From the NCBI RefSeq assembly GCF_004792295.1, contig NZ_SRRY01000002.1, forward strand, positions 124,001-188,000: DNA of 64,000 nucleotides, given 5' to 3'. The notes under the pieces were generated by a model that worked only from the letters and a program-made list of their open reading frames with translations, was not told where the DNA came from and searched no databases. Source of the stretch: Pseudoalteromonas sp. MEBiC 03607 (GTDB taxonomy: Bacteria; Pseudomonadota; Gammaproteobacteria; Enterobacterales; Alteromonadaceae). Numbering within the stretch: the first letter of the stretch is position 1; each line of letters starts with the position of its first letter. This document shows positions 44,976-53,946 of the stretch, in pieces. Both the position numbers and the translations under genes were made by a program.

Positions 44976-46865
44976 ATGCAAAGCACTCTTAAATTTACCA
45001 CCAAGGTAACTGTGGCTGCATCACTGGTTTTAGTGATCGTGCTCGGTTTATTCACGATTAACAACTTCATCTCTATGCGCAGCCAAACGCAGGAGCAGCT
45101 TTCGCTGGTTCTACAAGAGATTTCTCAGTCAGTGTCGCAAAACATAGCCAACTGGTTGAATGCTAAGTTAGCTATTGTCTCGTCGGTTGCTGACACATAT
45201 CAACTTGGCGACAGTAAAGAACTGACACTCACACAACTCAACACAGCTGACAAAGCCGGTAACTTCAAAAATACTTATATTGGTATCACTGACGGCACCT
45301 TTGTGTTGAACGACCAATCTGTTGTGTTGCCACCCGATTACGACGCTACAACACGTCCATGGTACAAACTGGTTGAGAACAAAACCAATACTGCATTTAC
45401 AGCCCCTTATATTGATGTAACAACCAATGAACTAACAATTTCGGCTGTAGCACCAATGCAAGCAAACGGCGTATTTAGTGGTGTTGCAGGTGCCGATATC
45501 GATATGAAAACCATAACTAAAATCGTCAACGAAATTGACTTTTTAGGTTTCGGTTATGGTTTTTTACTTGATAGTGAAGGGCGAATTTTAAGCCACCCAG
45601 AAACTAAATTTAACGATAAAAACATGCGCGACTTATTTGGCAAAAGTTTGTCGTTAAAATCTGAATTTGTAGAAGTACAGGTAGGTGGTTTAGATAAACT
45701 TGTTTCGTTCACTAAAATTAAAGGGATTCAAAACGTTGATTGGTATTTAGGAGTGGTGATCAACGAAGAAATTGCTTATTCATCAGTTGCTTCATTTAGA
45801 AATATGGCGGCTATCTACATGCTGATGGGTATAGTTGCGATTGTATTAATGATGCAGTTTTTACTTCGCTATTTAATGCGTCCAATGCAGCGCTTAAACG
45901 ATGCAATTAAAGATATTGCAGAGGGTGAGGGCGATTTAACCCGCCGCCTTGAGGTTGAAAACAATGATGAGTTTGGCGAGCTAAGCCATTACTTTAATGC
46001 GTTTATCGAAAAAATTCATACATCAATTGAGCAAGTTAAAAATACCACCGTTGAACTTGAACGCCTAGTTGAGAGTTTAGTTAATCAAACTCAAGGCACC
46101 CTCGATATGTATGCAGACCAAACAAAACGCACTGATAACGTTGCCACCGCAATCAATGAGCTAACATCGAGTGCGGTAGAAATCTCAAATAGTGCTAGTA
46201 ATGCATCAACGTTAGCAACCAGTGCTAATAGCCAATCTTTACAAAGCCAATCTGCCTTGGCTGATAACTTAGAGGCTATTAATGCTTTGTCTCGTAATAT
46301 GGAGCAGGCACAAAAAACAATTAATAGTTTAGATGCACACACAGTAAGCATCGGCCAAGTTCTCGAAGTGATAAAAGGTGTTAGTGAACAAACTAACTTA
46401 CTAGCGCTTAATGCTGCAATTGAGGCGGCCCGTGCAGGTGAAGCGGGTCGTGGTTTTGCGGTTGTTGCTGACGAAGTGCGTCAACTAGCCCATCGTACAC
46501 AACAATCAACTCAAGAAATCGAAGACACTATTTCTCAGTTACAACAAGGCTCAGCCTCGGCGGTAGAGGTAATGACTGCCAGTATTCGCGATAGCGAAAA
46601 GAGTGTCGAGCAGGCACGTATTGCCGGCGATAAAATGGCTGAAGTCACACGAGCTATTGAATCAATTGACGACGTAAATCACAGTGTTGCCAATGCTACG
46701 ACTGAGCAAAACCACGTGATCCAGAGCTTAGACAGTGACATTCATTCGATTAGCGAACTATCTAATCAAGGTCAAAGTAACCTTAATAATACACTTAATG
46801 AATGCACTAAGTTAAAAGCACAGTTTTATGAATTAGAAAAACTTGTTTTGAAATTTAAAGTTTAA
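44976..46865 (+). CDS. methyl-accepting chemotaxis protein with Cache sensor domain
   Basis: Membrane chemoreceptor, 629 residues from ATG 44976 (AGG six bases upstream; the TTG at 44925 lacks a ribosome site). First membrane helix near residues 12-30, then a periplasmic double-Cache domain of about 240 residues with [14 protein letters not shown] and [12 protein letters not shown] blocks. A second helix ([20 protein letters not shown]) leads to HAMP and a signalling domain with the hairpin tip [19 protein letters not shown]. No CheR pentapeptide. A LacI-type operator upstream suggests co-regulation with sugar uptake. Confidence 0.92.
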   Translation: MQSTLKFTTKVTVAASLVLVIVLGLFTINNFISMRSQTQEQLSLVLQEISQSVSQNIANWLNAKLAIVSSVADTYQLGDSKELTLTQLNTADKAGNFKNTYIGITDGTFVLNDQSVVLPPDYDATTRPWYKLVENKTNTAFTAPYIDVTTNELTISAVAPMQANGVFSGVAGADIDMKTITKIVNEIDFLGFGYGFLLDSEGRILSHPETKFNDKNMRDLFGKSLSLKSEFVEVQVGGLDKLVSFTKIKGIQNVDWYLGVVINEEIAYSSVASFRNMAAIYMLMGIVAIVLMMQFLLRYLMRPMQRLNDAIKDIAEGEGDLTRRLEVENNDEFGELSHYFNAFIEKIHTSIEQVKNTTVELERLVESLVNQTQGTLDMYADQTKRTDNVATAINELTSSAVEISNSASNASTLATSANSQSLQSQSALADNLEAINALSRNMEQAQKTINSLDAHTVSIGQVLEVIKGVSEQTNLLALNAAIEAARAGEAGRGFAVVADEVRQLAHRTQQSTQEIEDTISQLQQGSASAVEVMTASIRDSEKSVEQARIAGDKMAEVTRAIESIDDVNHSVANATTEQNHVIQSLDSDIHSISELSNQGQSNLNNTLNECTKLKAQFYELEKLVLKFKV

Positions 46866-46886
46866 TTTTATACCGAGCATTTACAA

Positions 46887-47966
46887 TTGGAACAAAACTG
46901 GCTTAGTGCCATCACCATAAACAGTGTCGACACGGCGGATAAACAACGCCGTGCTTTCACGTTATTTACTATGGCATTTTTTGCCATCGTATTGATCACT
47001 TCGTTAGTGTTGTCTAACTACCATATTTACGCAGTGCAATTGACAGTGATGTTATTGGTAAGTGATATAACCATTGTTTTGTGTATGTTGTATTACTTCC
47101 GTACTGGTGCGCTGGTTTTAGTAACCAGTATCATTTTGTCAATTATTTTGTTGTTATGCATGTCTTTGGTTTATACCGGTGGCAAAGAAAATACGGCACT
47201 GTATTGGTTGATGTTTTACCCTATTGTCAGCTATGTCACATTAGGCTTAAGAACGGGCAGTATTCTTGTCGGTAGCATGTACTTAAGTGCATTGGTTTTA
47301 TTACTCGGGCCAGATATTGGTCAAGCTAAATACGGGCCAGTCGAAATGTCGCGTTTTTTAGCTTCTTTTACCATGGTGATTTTGTTTTCTGCAATTAGTG
47401 AATACTTCAGACAAAAAAGCCATCAAAAGATTGCTGATATCACTTTAATTGAAAAGCGCGATGCCTTGACCGATCCCCTTACAGGCCTTGCGAATCGTCG
47501 TTATATTTATGAACATATTCAGCCTCGCCTTGAAGCTGAAGCGGCAAACTACTTACCCATGTCGGTATTATTGATTGATTTGGATAACTTTAAATCTCTC
47601 AACGATAGTTATGGCCATGACTTTGGTGATCAGGTTTTGATAGCGTTTACTGCTATGTTGCACGATAAATTGCGTGGCACAGATATAAAAGCACGCTATG
47701 GCGGCGAAGAGTTCATCATTTTATTGCCTAAGGCTGGGATTCAGATTGCCCATGCGGTAGCCGAAAAGTTACGTGCTTATGTTGCGCAAAAGCAAATCCC
47801 TTATGATGTTGGGCAGTCTGTTACCATTACTTGCAGCATTGGTATTGCTAGCCTAGAACGGGGTAGCCAGTTTAGTAAAACAATTAAGCAAGCTGATGAC
47901 AACCTCTATAAAGCGAAAGCAAAAGGGCGTAACTTAGTAGTGTCGGAATTGAGTGAGATAAGCTAA
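46887..47966 (+). CDS. diguanylate cyclase (GGDEF) with membrane sensor region
   Basis: 359 residues. Five or six membrane helices in the first 180 residues form a MASE-like sensor. The GGDEF domain follows with KRDALTDPLTGLANRR at its start and active-site motif GGEEF at about 271-275. The RGTD five residues before it is an inhibitory I-site, so it should make cyclic di-GMP under product control. The start is probably TTG 46887. It lies 21 bases after the chemoreceptor and may be co-transcribed with it. Confidence 0.9.
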   Translation: MEQNWLSAITINSVDTADKQRRAFTLFTMAFFAIVLITSLVLSNYHIYAVQLTVMLLVSDITIVLCMLYYFRTGALVLVTSIILSIILLLCMSLVYTGGKENTALYWLMFYPIVSYVTLGLRTGSILVGSMYLSALVLLLGPDIGQAKYGPVEMSRFLASFTMVILFSAISEYFRQKSHQKIADITLIEKRDALTDPLTGLANRRYIYEHIQPRLEAEAANYLPMSVLLIDLDNFKSLNDSYGHDFGDQVLIAFTAMLHDKLRGTDIKARYGGEEFIILLPKAGIQIAHAVAEKLRAYVAQKQIPYDVGQSVTITCSIGIASLERGSQFSKTIKQADDNLYKAKAKGRNLVVSELSEIS

Positions 47967-48572
47967 ATGGCAAAGCTAATTTATGTTTACGACCCCATGT
48001 GTAGTTGGTGTTGGGGCTATAGAGAAACTTGGTTAAAACTCCAAGCAGCCCTTGGTGGTAAACTTGCTATTGAATATAAAGTGGGTGGCCTTGCTCCCGA
48101 TTCAGATGAGCCAATGCCAAAAGATATGCAGCAGTTTTTACAGCAAACATGGAAGCGTATAGAGCAGCAACTTGGCACACCGTTTAATCATGAGTTTTGG
48201 CGTACCGCGCAACCACGTCGCTCTACTTACCCAGCATGCCGCGCAGTACTTGTTGCAAGGCAGCACAATAAAGAGCACGAGATGCTCTATGCCATTCAAA
48301 AAGCCTACTACTTAAATGCACAAAATCCATCGGACATCAGCACCCTTGCAAGCCTTGCAGAGCAAATTGGGTTAGAAAAAAATGCATTCATTAAAGAAAT
48401 TGAAAGTGAAAAAATAAATTCATTGCTTATGGCCGAAATAAACCAAGCCAGAAGCTTACCCATTCAAGGCTTTCCGTCTTTAGTCCTTGAAAATAAAGGC
48501 CTATACGCTGCTATACCTGTTAATTATCAAGACTGGCAAAGCACTTACCAGCAATTAATTGATACTATTTAA
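47967..48572 (+). CDS. DsbA-family (FrnE-like) thioredoxin-fold protein
   Basis: 201 residues without a signal peptide, so a cytoplasmic thioredoxin-fold protein of the DsbA/HCCA isomerase group. The redox motif CSWC is at 12-15 in YDPMCSWCWGY. The C-terminal block IQGFPSLVLENKGLY has the usual cis-Pro region. It abuts the diguanylate cyclase stop. A diverged copy of its last ~67 codons lies at 50695-50897, beyond the toxin-antitoxin genes. Confidence 0.88.
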   Translation: MAKLIYVYDPMCSWCWGYRETWLKLQAALGGKLAIEYKVGGLAPDSDEPMPKDMQQFLQQTWKRIEQQLGTPFNHEFWRTAQPRRSTYPACRAVLVARQHNKEHEMLYAIQKAYYLNAQNPSDISTLASLAEQIGLEKNAFIKEIESEKINSLLMAEINQARSLPIQGFPSLVLENKGLYAAIPVNYQDWQSTYQQLIDTI

Positions 48573-48701
48573 TCTCGTTTTTTGCATTGATGTTCTTCTG
48601 AGAGCGAAAGTTTTTATCTCTTAAAAATTGATTATCTCAAATATAATTATTGTTTTATATTTTTTGCATTTGGCTTATTTTTGATCAGCTATTGCAAGTC
48701 G

Positions 48702-48715
48702 GGCTCATTTGAGCC
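48702..48715. promoter_or_regulatory. palindrome upstream of the toxin-antitoxin operon
   Basis: GGCTCA-TT-TGAGCC, 43 bases before the antitoxin ATG, with a related half AGCTCAT at 48725-48731. Antitoxins of this type repress their own promoter, so this is a candidate operator. Confidence 0.5.
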
Positions 48716-48757
48716 AATATTGTAAGCTCATATGGTCTATTTTTTTTGGGAGCTGTT

Positions 48758-49210
48758 ATGGCAAATGCTGAATTAAAAAGTTTTAAACCGAGTCGCGATA
48801 ACAAATCTAGTTTTTGGATTGCTCTAGGCATTGAAGACGCCAAAACAGCTCGTATGGATGCGGTACACCAAGGATTTAAACCTAAGGTATATCGCAATAT
48901 TATCGAAAAAACAAAGTTGTCTCAGAACGAGTTTCATAGTGTTACTCATATACCAGTGAGCACTATTAAGCGCCGACTCAAAAACGGAGAACGCTTTAAC
49001 ACCCAGGAAAGTGACGCGATTTATAGGCTAGCAATGCTTATTAAGTTAGCTACTGAATTATTTAATGATGAGAAACGTGCATTAGAATGGATGCGTGAAA
49101 GTGTCTATGGGTTAGGAGGCAAAAGGCCGTTAGATATGGTGTCTACAACTGTAGACTTTGAAATTGTAAAAGATCTTATCGGTAGAGTTGAGCACGGTGT
49201 ATTTTCATAA
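48758..49210 (+). CDS. Xre/MbcA/ParS-type antitoxin
   Basis: 150 residues from ATG 48758 (GGGAG five bases upstream; the TTG at 48746 lies before that site). N-terminal Xre-like helix-turn-helix around residues 45-85 (IEKTKLSQNEFHSVTHIPVSTIKRRL) and the C-terminal toxin-binding DUF2384 part with ATELFNDEKRALEWMRESVYGLGGKRPLDM. It should neutralise the RES toxin and repress the operon. Stop and toxin start share one base. Confidence 0.92.
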   Translation: MANAELKSFKPSRDNKSSFWIALGIEDAKTARMDAVHQGFKPKVYRNIIEKTKLSQNEFHSVTHIPVSTIKRRLKNGERFNTQESDAIYRLAMLIKLATELFNDEKRALEWMRESVYGLGGKRPLDMVSTTVDFEIVKDLIGRVEHGVFS

Positions 49211-49680
49211 TGAAAATGTACCGTTTAATACAAAAAAAATTTGCAGATACACCTTTTAGTCCTGCTGGAGCAAAGTTATTTGGTGGTAGATGGAACTCAA
49301 AAGGAACTGAAGCATTGTATTTCGCTGAATCAGAATCCCTTTGTTCATTAGAAGTCTTTGTTCATGTAAACAATGATCCAAATATTGTCGATAAATATGA
49401 TCTTTACCGAATTGAAATTCCAGACGAATTTATAGCAAAACTTGATAAAGAAGACTTACCTAACACGTGGAGAAATATACCAGTTAGTGAGGAGACACAG
49501 GAAATTGGAGATGAATTTCTGAATGTGTCACAGCCCCAATTTGCGGCACTCCAGGTGCCATCTATAATCTCTCCTAGAGATAACAACTATGTTGTAAATC
49601 CAAACCATCCCGCAATGAAAGAAAGTTTTAAAAATTTTGAAAAGCTTGAGTTTGAGTTCGATCCACGAATTTTTAAATAG
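49210..49680 (+). CDS. RES-domain toxin (NAD+ phosphorylase family)
   Basis: 156 residues. RES toxins deplete NAD by phosphorolysis and stop growth. Family blocks: MYRLIQKKFADTPFSPAGAK, FGGRWNSKGTEALYFAES (Arg27, Tyr37, Glu40 are in the conserved R..Y..E set) and SLEVFVHV. C-terminal NHPAMKE also fits. Length is normal for the family, so the toxin looks intact. It is translated together with the antitoxin (1-base overlap). Confidence 0.92.
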   Translation: MKMYRLIQKKFADTPFSPAGAKLFGGRWNSKGTEALYFAESESLCSLEVFVHVNNDPNIVDKYDLYRIEIPDEFIAKLDKEDLPNTWRNIPVSEETQEIGDEFLNVSQPQFAALQVPSIISPRDNNYVVNPNHPAMKESFKNFEKLEFEFDPRIFK

Positions 49681-49778
49681 CCTTTATTATTAACGAAAAT
49701 TTTATTGAGCAAGTTTATATCTGCGCCTGGCTAACGCTTTATAACTTCACTGTATCAATTTGATTTAAGCTTTGAATT

Positions 49779-50600
49779 TCATTCAGACTGTTGAGACCAA
49801 TGGCTAATGATTGAGCTGATCTGATTTTGCGCTAAAGAAAACGTTGAAGAATGATTGCCATTTTCAATTTTTAATAAACTTATCCTATTACGCGTAACAA
49901 CATCTTCAATTTGATTTAATGGCGTGATGCTATCTTGACTCCCTTGAACTATTAATATATTTGCCGTTTTTTGTTTCTGTAGTAAGTCTTCAATAATGTA
50001 GTTATGTGGTAATAACAGCTTAATCGGTAAAATCTGATAGGGGTATAAATACCATTTATTCTGAAGTTTAGTTTCTATTGCTCTATCAAGGGAGAGAGCT
50101 ACGCTTTCAAGAATTATTCCTTGAGAATTTACATTCACCGAAACATTTGCAGCTAACATCGCACCTAAAGAGCGGCCATAAAAAAAGGTTTTTGAACAGT
50201 CACTATCTTTTTTAGTTTTATTTATAAGCTGAACGACTAAGTCATTAAAAGCTTCCAAGTTTGTAACTTTACCTGAAGCACCATCTTGAGATGGATAAGA
50301 AAGGATAATTGTATTAAAAGTTTTAAATTTGGTGTTATTTGCTATTTCTCTCTCATATCTAGTTATGCCACCATGTTGGCCAGGAAAGAAAAAAAGGCAA
50401 GGAGTTCCTTTCATACCGTATGATCGTGCAATGATTTCTAAACCATTTTCTTGAATTGTATATTTTTCGACTTCGAATGTGGGTTGCTCAAGCTCTATGG
50501 TTGGGAAAAGAAAAAATGGAATCGCGAAGCGTAATAAAGCCGCCCCAATTGCAAAATAGGCTGAAATTAAAAAAATGGTGACTTTCATATGCTCATCCAT
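49779..50600 (-). CDS. membrane-anchored alpha/beta hydrolase
   Basis: 273 residues. N-terminal membrane helix (about 5-33), then an alpha/beta-hydrolase domain: LFFFPGQHGG is the oxyanion region, FFYGRSLGAMLAANV the nucleophile elbow with Ser in GRSLG, IVQGSQDSITPL the acid, and ENGNHSST the His. Resembles BEM46-like (ABHD13/17) peptidase-type hydrolases. It lies opposite to the toxin genes inside the segment bounded by the two DsbA-type sequences and is more AT-rich than the neighbours. A second ATG at 50588 is a possible start. Confidence 0.8.
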   Translation of the reverse strand: MDEHMKVTIFLISAYFAIGAALLRFAIPFFLFPTIELEQPTFEVEKYTIQENGLEIIARSYGMKGTPCLFFFPGQHGGITRYEREIANNTKFKTFNTIILSYPSQDGASGKVTNLEAFNDLVVQLINKTKKDSDCSKTFFYGRSLGAMLAANVSVNVNSQGIILESVALSLDRAIETKLQNKWYLYPYQILPIKLLLPHNYIIEDLLQKQKTANILIVQGSQDSITPLNQIEDVVTRNRISLLKIENGNHSSTFSLAQNQISSIISHWSQQSE

Positions 50601-50694
50601 AAAACTGACTTATTTACCATGAGAAAAATATGTGCATCTAAATATTTTTCGGGCTCCAAGTGCTGCTAAGTTAGTATCAGAGTCATTAACTAAT

Positions 50695-50897
50695 TGCTAG
50701 AAAAAAACGTATTCATTAACGAAATAGAAAGTGAAAAAATAAATTCGTTACTTATGGCCGAAATAAACCAAGCCAGAAGCTTTCCTATTCAAGGTTTTCC
50801 ATCTTTAGTCCTTGAAAATAAAGGACTCTACATTGCTATTCCTGTTAATTACCAAGACTGGCAAAACAATTATCAGCAAATTATAGACGTTATTTAA
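50695..50897 (+). pseudogene. degenerate copy of the 3' end of the DsbA-like gene
   Basis: About 67 codons that match the C-terminus of the protein at 47967-48572: both contain SEKINSLLMAEINQARS and IQGFPSLVLENKGLY, ending in IPVNYQDWQ..YQQ.ID.I. The DNA differs at many third positions, so it is an old or imported copy. No CSWC domain and no start are present. It marks the right border of the toxin-antitoxin segment. Confidence 0.85.
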
Positions 50898-50920
50898 TTT
50901 GGTTGCTGGTTAAGCCTATT

Positions 50921-50955
50921 GAATTAAAAAGTTTTAAGCCAAACGTGATAATTAA
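50921..50955 (+). pseudogene. remnant of an antitoxin gene start
   Basis: GAATTAAAAAGTTTTAAGCC (50921-50940) matches 19 of 20 bases of the antitoxin gene at 48770-48789, and continues with ACGTGATAA against CGCGATAA. So the second DsbA 3' end is followed by a second antitoxin start, as in the intact copy. The frame stops soon after. Confidence 0.65.
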
Positions 50956-50969
50956 CCTCGTTTTGGCTT
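50936..50969. terminator. possible terminator hairpin
   Basis: AAGCCAAACG (50936-50945) can pair with CGTTTTGGCTT (50959-50969), one bulge. It may end leftover transcription toward the GNAT gene. Confidence 0.45.
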
Positions 50970-51022
50970 TGTAACGAGCCCGAAGATGAAAATAGCTCAA
51001 ATAAAGATCATATATCAGGGAG

Positions 51023-51508
51023 TTAGGCCAAATGTATATGCTCAAAATTAAAAATCAATTCAATCTCATCATCTAGTCTTCTTCCTGTTGGAGCAAATCC
51101 AAGCTTTTGATAAATTGAAAGTGCATTACCATCTTCTTTATCCATTGTGGTTAGTGACACACCTTGCAAACCTACGAGTGAGGCGTATTGCTTACTAAAA
51201 TTAATTGCTTGTTTTCCCAGCCCAAGACCTTGAAAATTATAGTCAACCATAACGCGCCACAAGTAGAGATAATCTTTTTGAAAATGTTCATCGAAATCTT
51301 CGAGTATTCTTGGATCGATTAAAGATATTAATCCAGCAGGTTTATTATCTACATAAATGCCATAACTGATACTATCTTCGTTGAAAATAGCCTGAATAAT
51401 CCACTCGGCATTGTTGTCGATAAGATGCTTTTGAGATTCTTTAACTTTGAGGTTGATAACTTGATCTGCAATATTACCGTTTAATTTTAAGAAGCTGACT
51501 TTACCCAT
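51023..51508 (-). CDS. GNAT-family N-acetyltransferase
   Basis: 161 residues. Blocks YLWRVMVDYNFQGLGLGKQAINF (acetyl-CoA loop QGLGLG) and LTTMDKEDGNALSIYQKLGFAPTGRR define the fold; it resembles spermidine/spermine-type acetyltransferases. The substrate is unknown. It stands alone, between the degenerate duplicated segment and the DUF3450 operon. Confidence 0.88.
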   Translation of the reverse strand: MGKVSFLKLNGNIADQVINLKVKESQKHLIDNNAEWIIQAIFNEDSISYGIYVDNKPAGLISLIDPRILEDFDEHFQKDYLYLWRVMVDYNFQGLGLGKQAINFSKQYASLVGLQGVSLTTMDKEDGNALSIYQKLGFAPTGRRLDDEIELIFNFEHIHLA

Positions 51509-51812
51509 ACTGTTTATCTCAGATATATTTTGAGTTGTAATATATCAAAGAAACTTTTTAGTATTCTACTTTGTTAGTATTTTACCTTTCTTTAGGGTAA
51601 CAAACCGAACCCAAAGCTAAAAATTGAAAATTAATAAGGACACAATTCTGCAACTTTTGCCTTATTCTTGCCCAATATAAACTAATTGTTACAGCTGTCA
51701 TATTTTTGTATTTTTTGCGCAACATGCTTGTCATTTTTCATCGTTATCCTTTCGCACAGTAAAACAACCCAACTAGCAAATTAAGCTAACTTAACGAGTA
51801 AAGGTGTATGCG
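51509..51812. other. promoter region of the DUF3450-ExbB-TonB operon
   Basis: 304 bases between divergent genes. Apart from the TGTCAT repeats at 51687-51734 no gene is seen. Confidence 0.6.
51687..51734 (+). promoter_or_regulatory. candidate PhoB box array
   Basis: TGTTAC (51687), TGTCAT (51696), TGTATT (51707) and TGTCAT (51729). Spacing from the first TGTCAT is 11 and 33 bases, which puts the elements on one face of the helix, as PhoB requires. The best single 18-mer starts at 51695: CTGTCATATTTTTGTATT. TTATCCT about 10 bases further could be the -10. Confidence 0.5.
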
Positions 51813-52565
51813 ATGAAAGGCGTTAAACCACTGATTTTAGCAGGTATTGTAGCGGCATCTGCAGCAGTACATGCAAACGATCTAGATAAAGTAATTGATA
51901 AAAGCAGCGAGATAAACAAATCTGCTGCGCAATCACAAACTAAAATCGACAAGATTGCAGATTCAATGCAAGGTCGTTTACAACAATTCAAAGCCCTTAA
52001 TAAAGAAATTGACGGCTTAACTGTTTATAACGCGCAACTTACTAAGCAATTAAACAACCAAATTGCTGAAATGGACGCGTTAAACGAGTCAATGGATCAG
52101 GTATCGGTTATCGAGCGTCAAATCACGCCGTTAATGATGCGTATGATCACAGGTCTTGAGCAATTTGTTGCACTAGACGTACCTTTCTTAACTGAAGAGC
52201 GTAGCAAGCGTATTGCATCATTAAAAGAAATGATGGACCGCGCAGACATCACTTCAAGTGAAAAATTCCGCCGCTTACTTGAAGCTTACCAAGTAGAAGT
52301 TGATTACGGTCGCACTATCGAAGCGTACACATCATTACTGAATGTAGATGGCCAAGAGCGCGAAGTGGATTTCTTACGCATCGGTCGTTTAGAACTTATT
52401 TATTTAACACGCGACGGCAAAAAAGCAGGTAGCTGGGATAAAGAAACAAAATCGTTTGTTGAATTACCAGATTCTGCAATCAGCCAAATCAACAAAGGTT
52501 TACGCATTGCACGTAAGCAACTTGCCCCAGATATGTTAACACTGCCAGTCCACGCTGCTGAATAA
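51813..52565 (+). CDS. DUF3450 family periplasmic protein
   Basis: 250 residues from ATG 51813 (AAGG eight bases upstream). Signal peptide ends near VHA (about residue 20). The mature part starts with a long coiled coil (about 35-95, KSAAQSQTKIDKIADSMQGR and following heptads) and ends in a compact domain with RTIEAYTSLLNVDGQEREVD and GSWDKETKSF. DUF3450 proteins occur as the first gene of ExbB-ExbD-TonB operons in marine gammaproteobacteria. It probably bridges the ExbB complex and the periplasm. Confidence 0.88.
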   Translation: MKGVKPLILAGIVAASAAVHANDLDKVIDKSSEINKSAAQSQTKIDKIADSMQGRLQQFKALNKEIDGLTVYNAQLTKQLNNQIAEMDALNESMDQVSVIERQITPLMMRMITGLEQFVALDVPFLTEERSKRIASLKEMMDRADITSSEKFRRLLEAYQVEVDYGRTIEAYTSLLNVDGQEREVDFLRIGRLELIYLTRDGKKAGSWDKETKSFVELPDSAISQINKGLRIARKQLAPDMLTLPVHAAE

Positions 52566-52575
52566 GAGGTTTGAG

Positions 52576-53943
52576 ATGAAATTATTAACGAAAATGACAA
52601 AAATGGCCGTGTTTGCAGCTGGCCTTGGTTTTGCTGGTAGCAGCCTAGCGGCTGAGCCAATGGATTTAGACTCATTACTAAAAACATTAGAGCAAGGTAA
52701 AGCACAACAAAGCGCTGAGAATAAGCAACGTGAACAAGAGTTCATGGCGCGTCAAAACGAACAAGTACAAATGCTTAAAGATACACAAGCAAAACGTACT
52801 GCAATGCTTAACGAGTCTGAGCGTTTAGAAACTCAGTTTGAAGAAAACGAAGTAAAGCTAGCTAACTTAACAGACACACTTTCAAACCGTATGGGTTCAC
52901 TTAAAGAGCTATTCGGTGTGTTACAACAAGTAGCAGGCGATTCAAGCAACAAATTCATGACGTCAGTTGTTTCTGCTGAGCTTCCAGGTCGTAGTAACTT
53001 TATGGATGAGCTGGCACAAAAAATGGGTTCAACGTCAAAGCTTGCTTCTATCGATGATATCGAAAAAGTATGGTTTGAATTACAACGCGAAATGACTGAA
53101 CAAGGTAAAGTATCTCGCTTTACAACAGATGTTATCGTTGAAGGTGGCAGCAAAGCACAAAAAGAAGTGGTGCGTGTTGGTGCATTTAACTTAATCGCAG
53201 ATGGTAAATACCTAGAGTACACACCGGCTACAAATACAATCAGCCAGCTTACGCGTCAGCCAAGCAGCCGTTACACCGCAACTGCAGCTGACTTACAACA
53301 AGCAAAATCAGGCGTTGTACCGTTCGCACTTGACCCAACAGGTGGTTCAATTTTAGGTCTTTTAGTACAAGCACCAGATACTGAAGAGCAAGTTCACCAA
53401 GGTGGTACAGTTGGTTACATCATTTTAGGTGTTGGCTTAATCGCTTTACTAATTGCACTTGAGCGTTTTGTATCTCTGATGATTATGGGTAGCAAAATCC
53501 GTCGTCAGCTTAAAGACACAGTGGCACGTGATGACAACCCACTTGGTCGTGTAATGAAAGTGAAAGATCAGTACCCAGATGTTGCGTACGACACACTTGA
53601 GCTTAAATTAAGCGAAGCAATCATTCGTGAAATGCCAAAAATTACCCGTAACCTGACGCTAATTAAGATTATCTCTGTAGTAGCACCATTACTTGGTCTA
53701 CTAGGTACGGTAACCGGTATGATTAACACCTTCCAAGCAATTACATTGTTCGGTACAGGTGACCCTAAACTAATGGCGGGTGGTATTTCTCAGGCACTTG
53801 TAACAACGGTACTTGGTCTGGTTGTGGCTATCCCAACAGTATTCTTATACACACTTCTTAACACGCGTTCTAAAAACATGCTGTTGATTTTACAAGAGCA
53901 AAGCGCAGGTATCATCGCAGAGCGAAGCGAGAAAGGAGCATAA
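52576..53943 (+). CDS. MotA/TolQ/ExbB proton channel protein with periplasmic extension
   Basis: 455 residues, twice the usual ExbB size. A signal peptide (to about SLAAEP, residue 28) leads to a periplasmic coiled-coil part (about 30-115) and a folded part to about 270. Three membrane helices follow: GYIILGVGLIALLIALERFV near 280-300, VVAPLLGLLGTVTGMINTFQ, and GGISQALVTTVLGLVVAIPT, the conserved proton-channel core. It works with ExbD. The start lies 10 bases after the DUF3450 stop. Confidence 0.92.
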   Translation: MKLLTKMTKMAVFAAGLGFAGSSLAAEPMDLDSLLKTLEQGKAQQSAENKQREQEFMARQNEQVQMLKDTQAKRTAMLNESERLETQFEENEVKLANLTDTLSNRMGSLKELFGVLQQVAGDSSNKFMTSVVSAELPGRSNFMDELAQKMGSTSKLASIDDIEKVWFELQREMTEQGKVSRFTTDVIVEGGSKAQKEVVRVGAFNLIADGKYLEYTPATNTISQLTRQPSSRYTATAADLQQAKSGVVPFALDPTGGSILGLLVQAPDTEEQVHQGGTVGYIILGVGLIALLIALERFVSLMIMGSKIRRQLKDTVARDDNPLGRVMKVKDQYPDVAYDTLELKLSEAIIREMPKITRNLTLIKIISVVAPLLGLLGTVTGMINTFQAITLFGTGDPKLMAGGISQALVTTVLGLVVAIPTVFLYTLLNTRSKNMLLILQEQSAGIIAERSEKGA

Positions 53944-53946
53944 ATC

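Noticed and set aside
50695..50897. The 67-codon frame as a small intact gene
   Set aside because: It equals the C-terminus of the DsbA-like protein without the active-site part and has no proper start; treated as a pseudogene.
52833..53222. 129-codon minus-strand frame within the long ExbB gene
   Set aside because: Antisense shadow; low-complexity Ser/Thr-rich product and no ribosome site.
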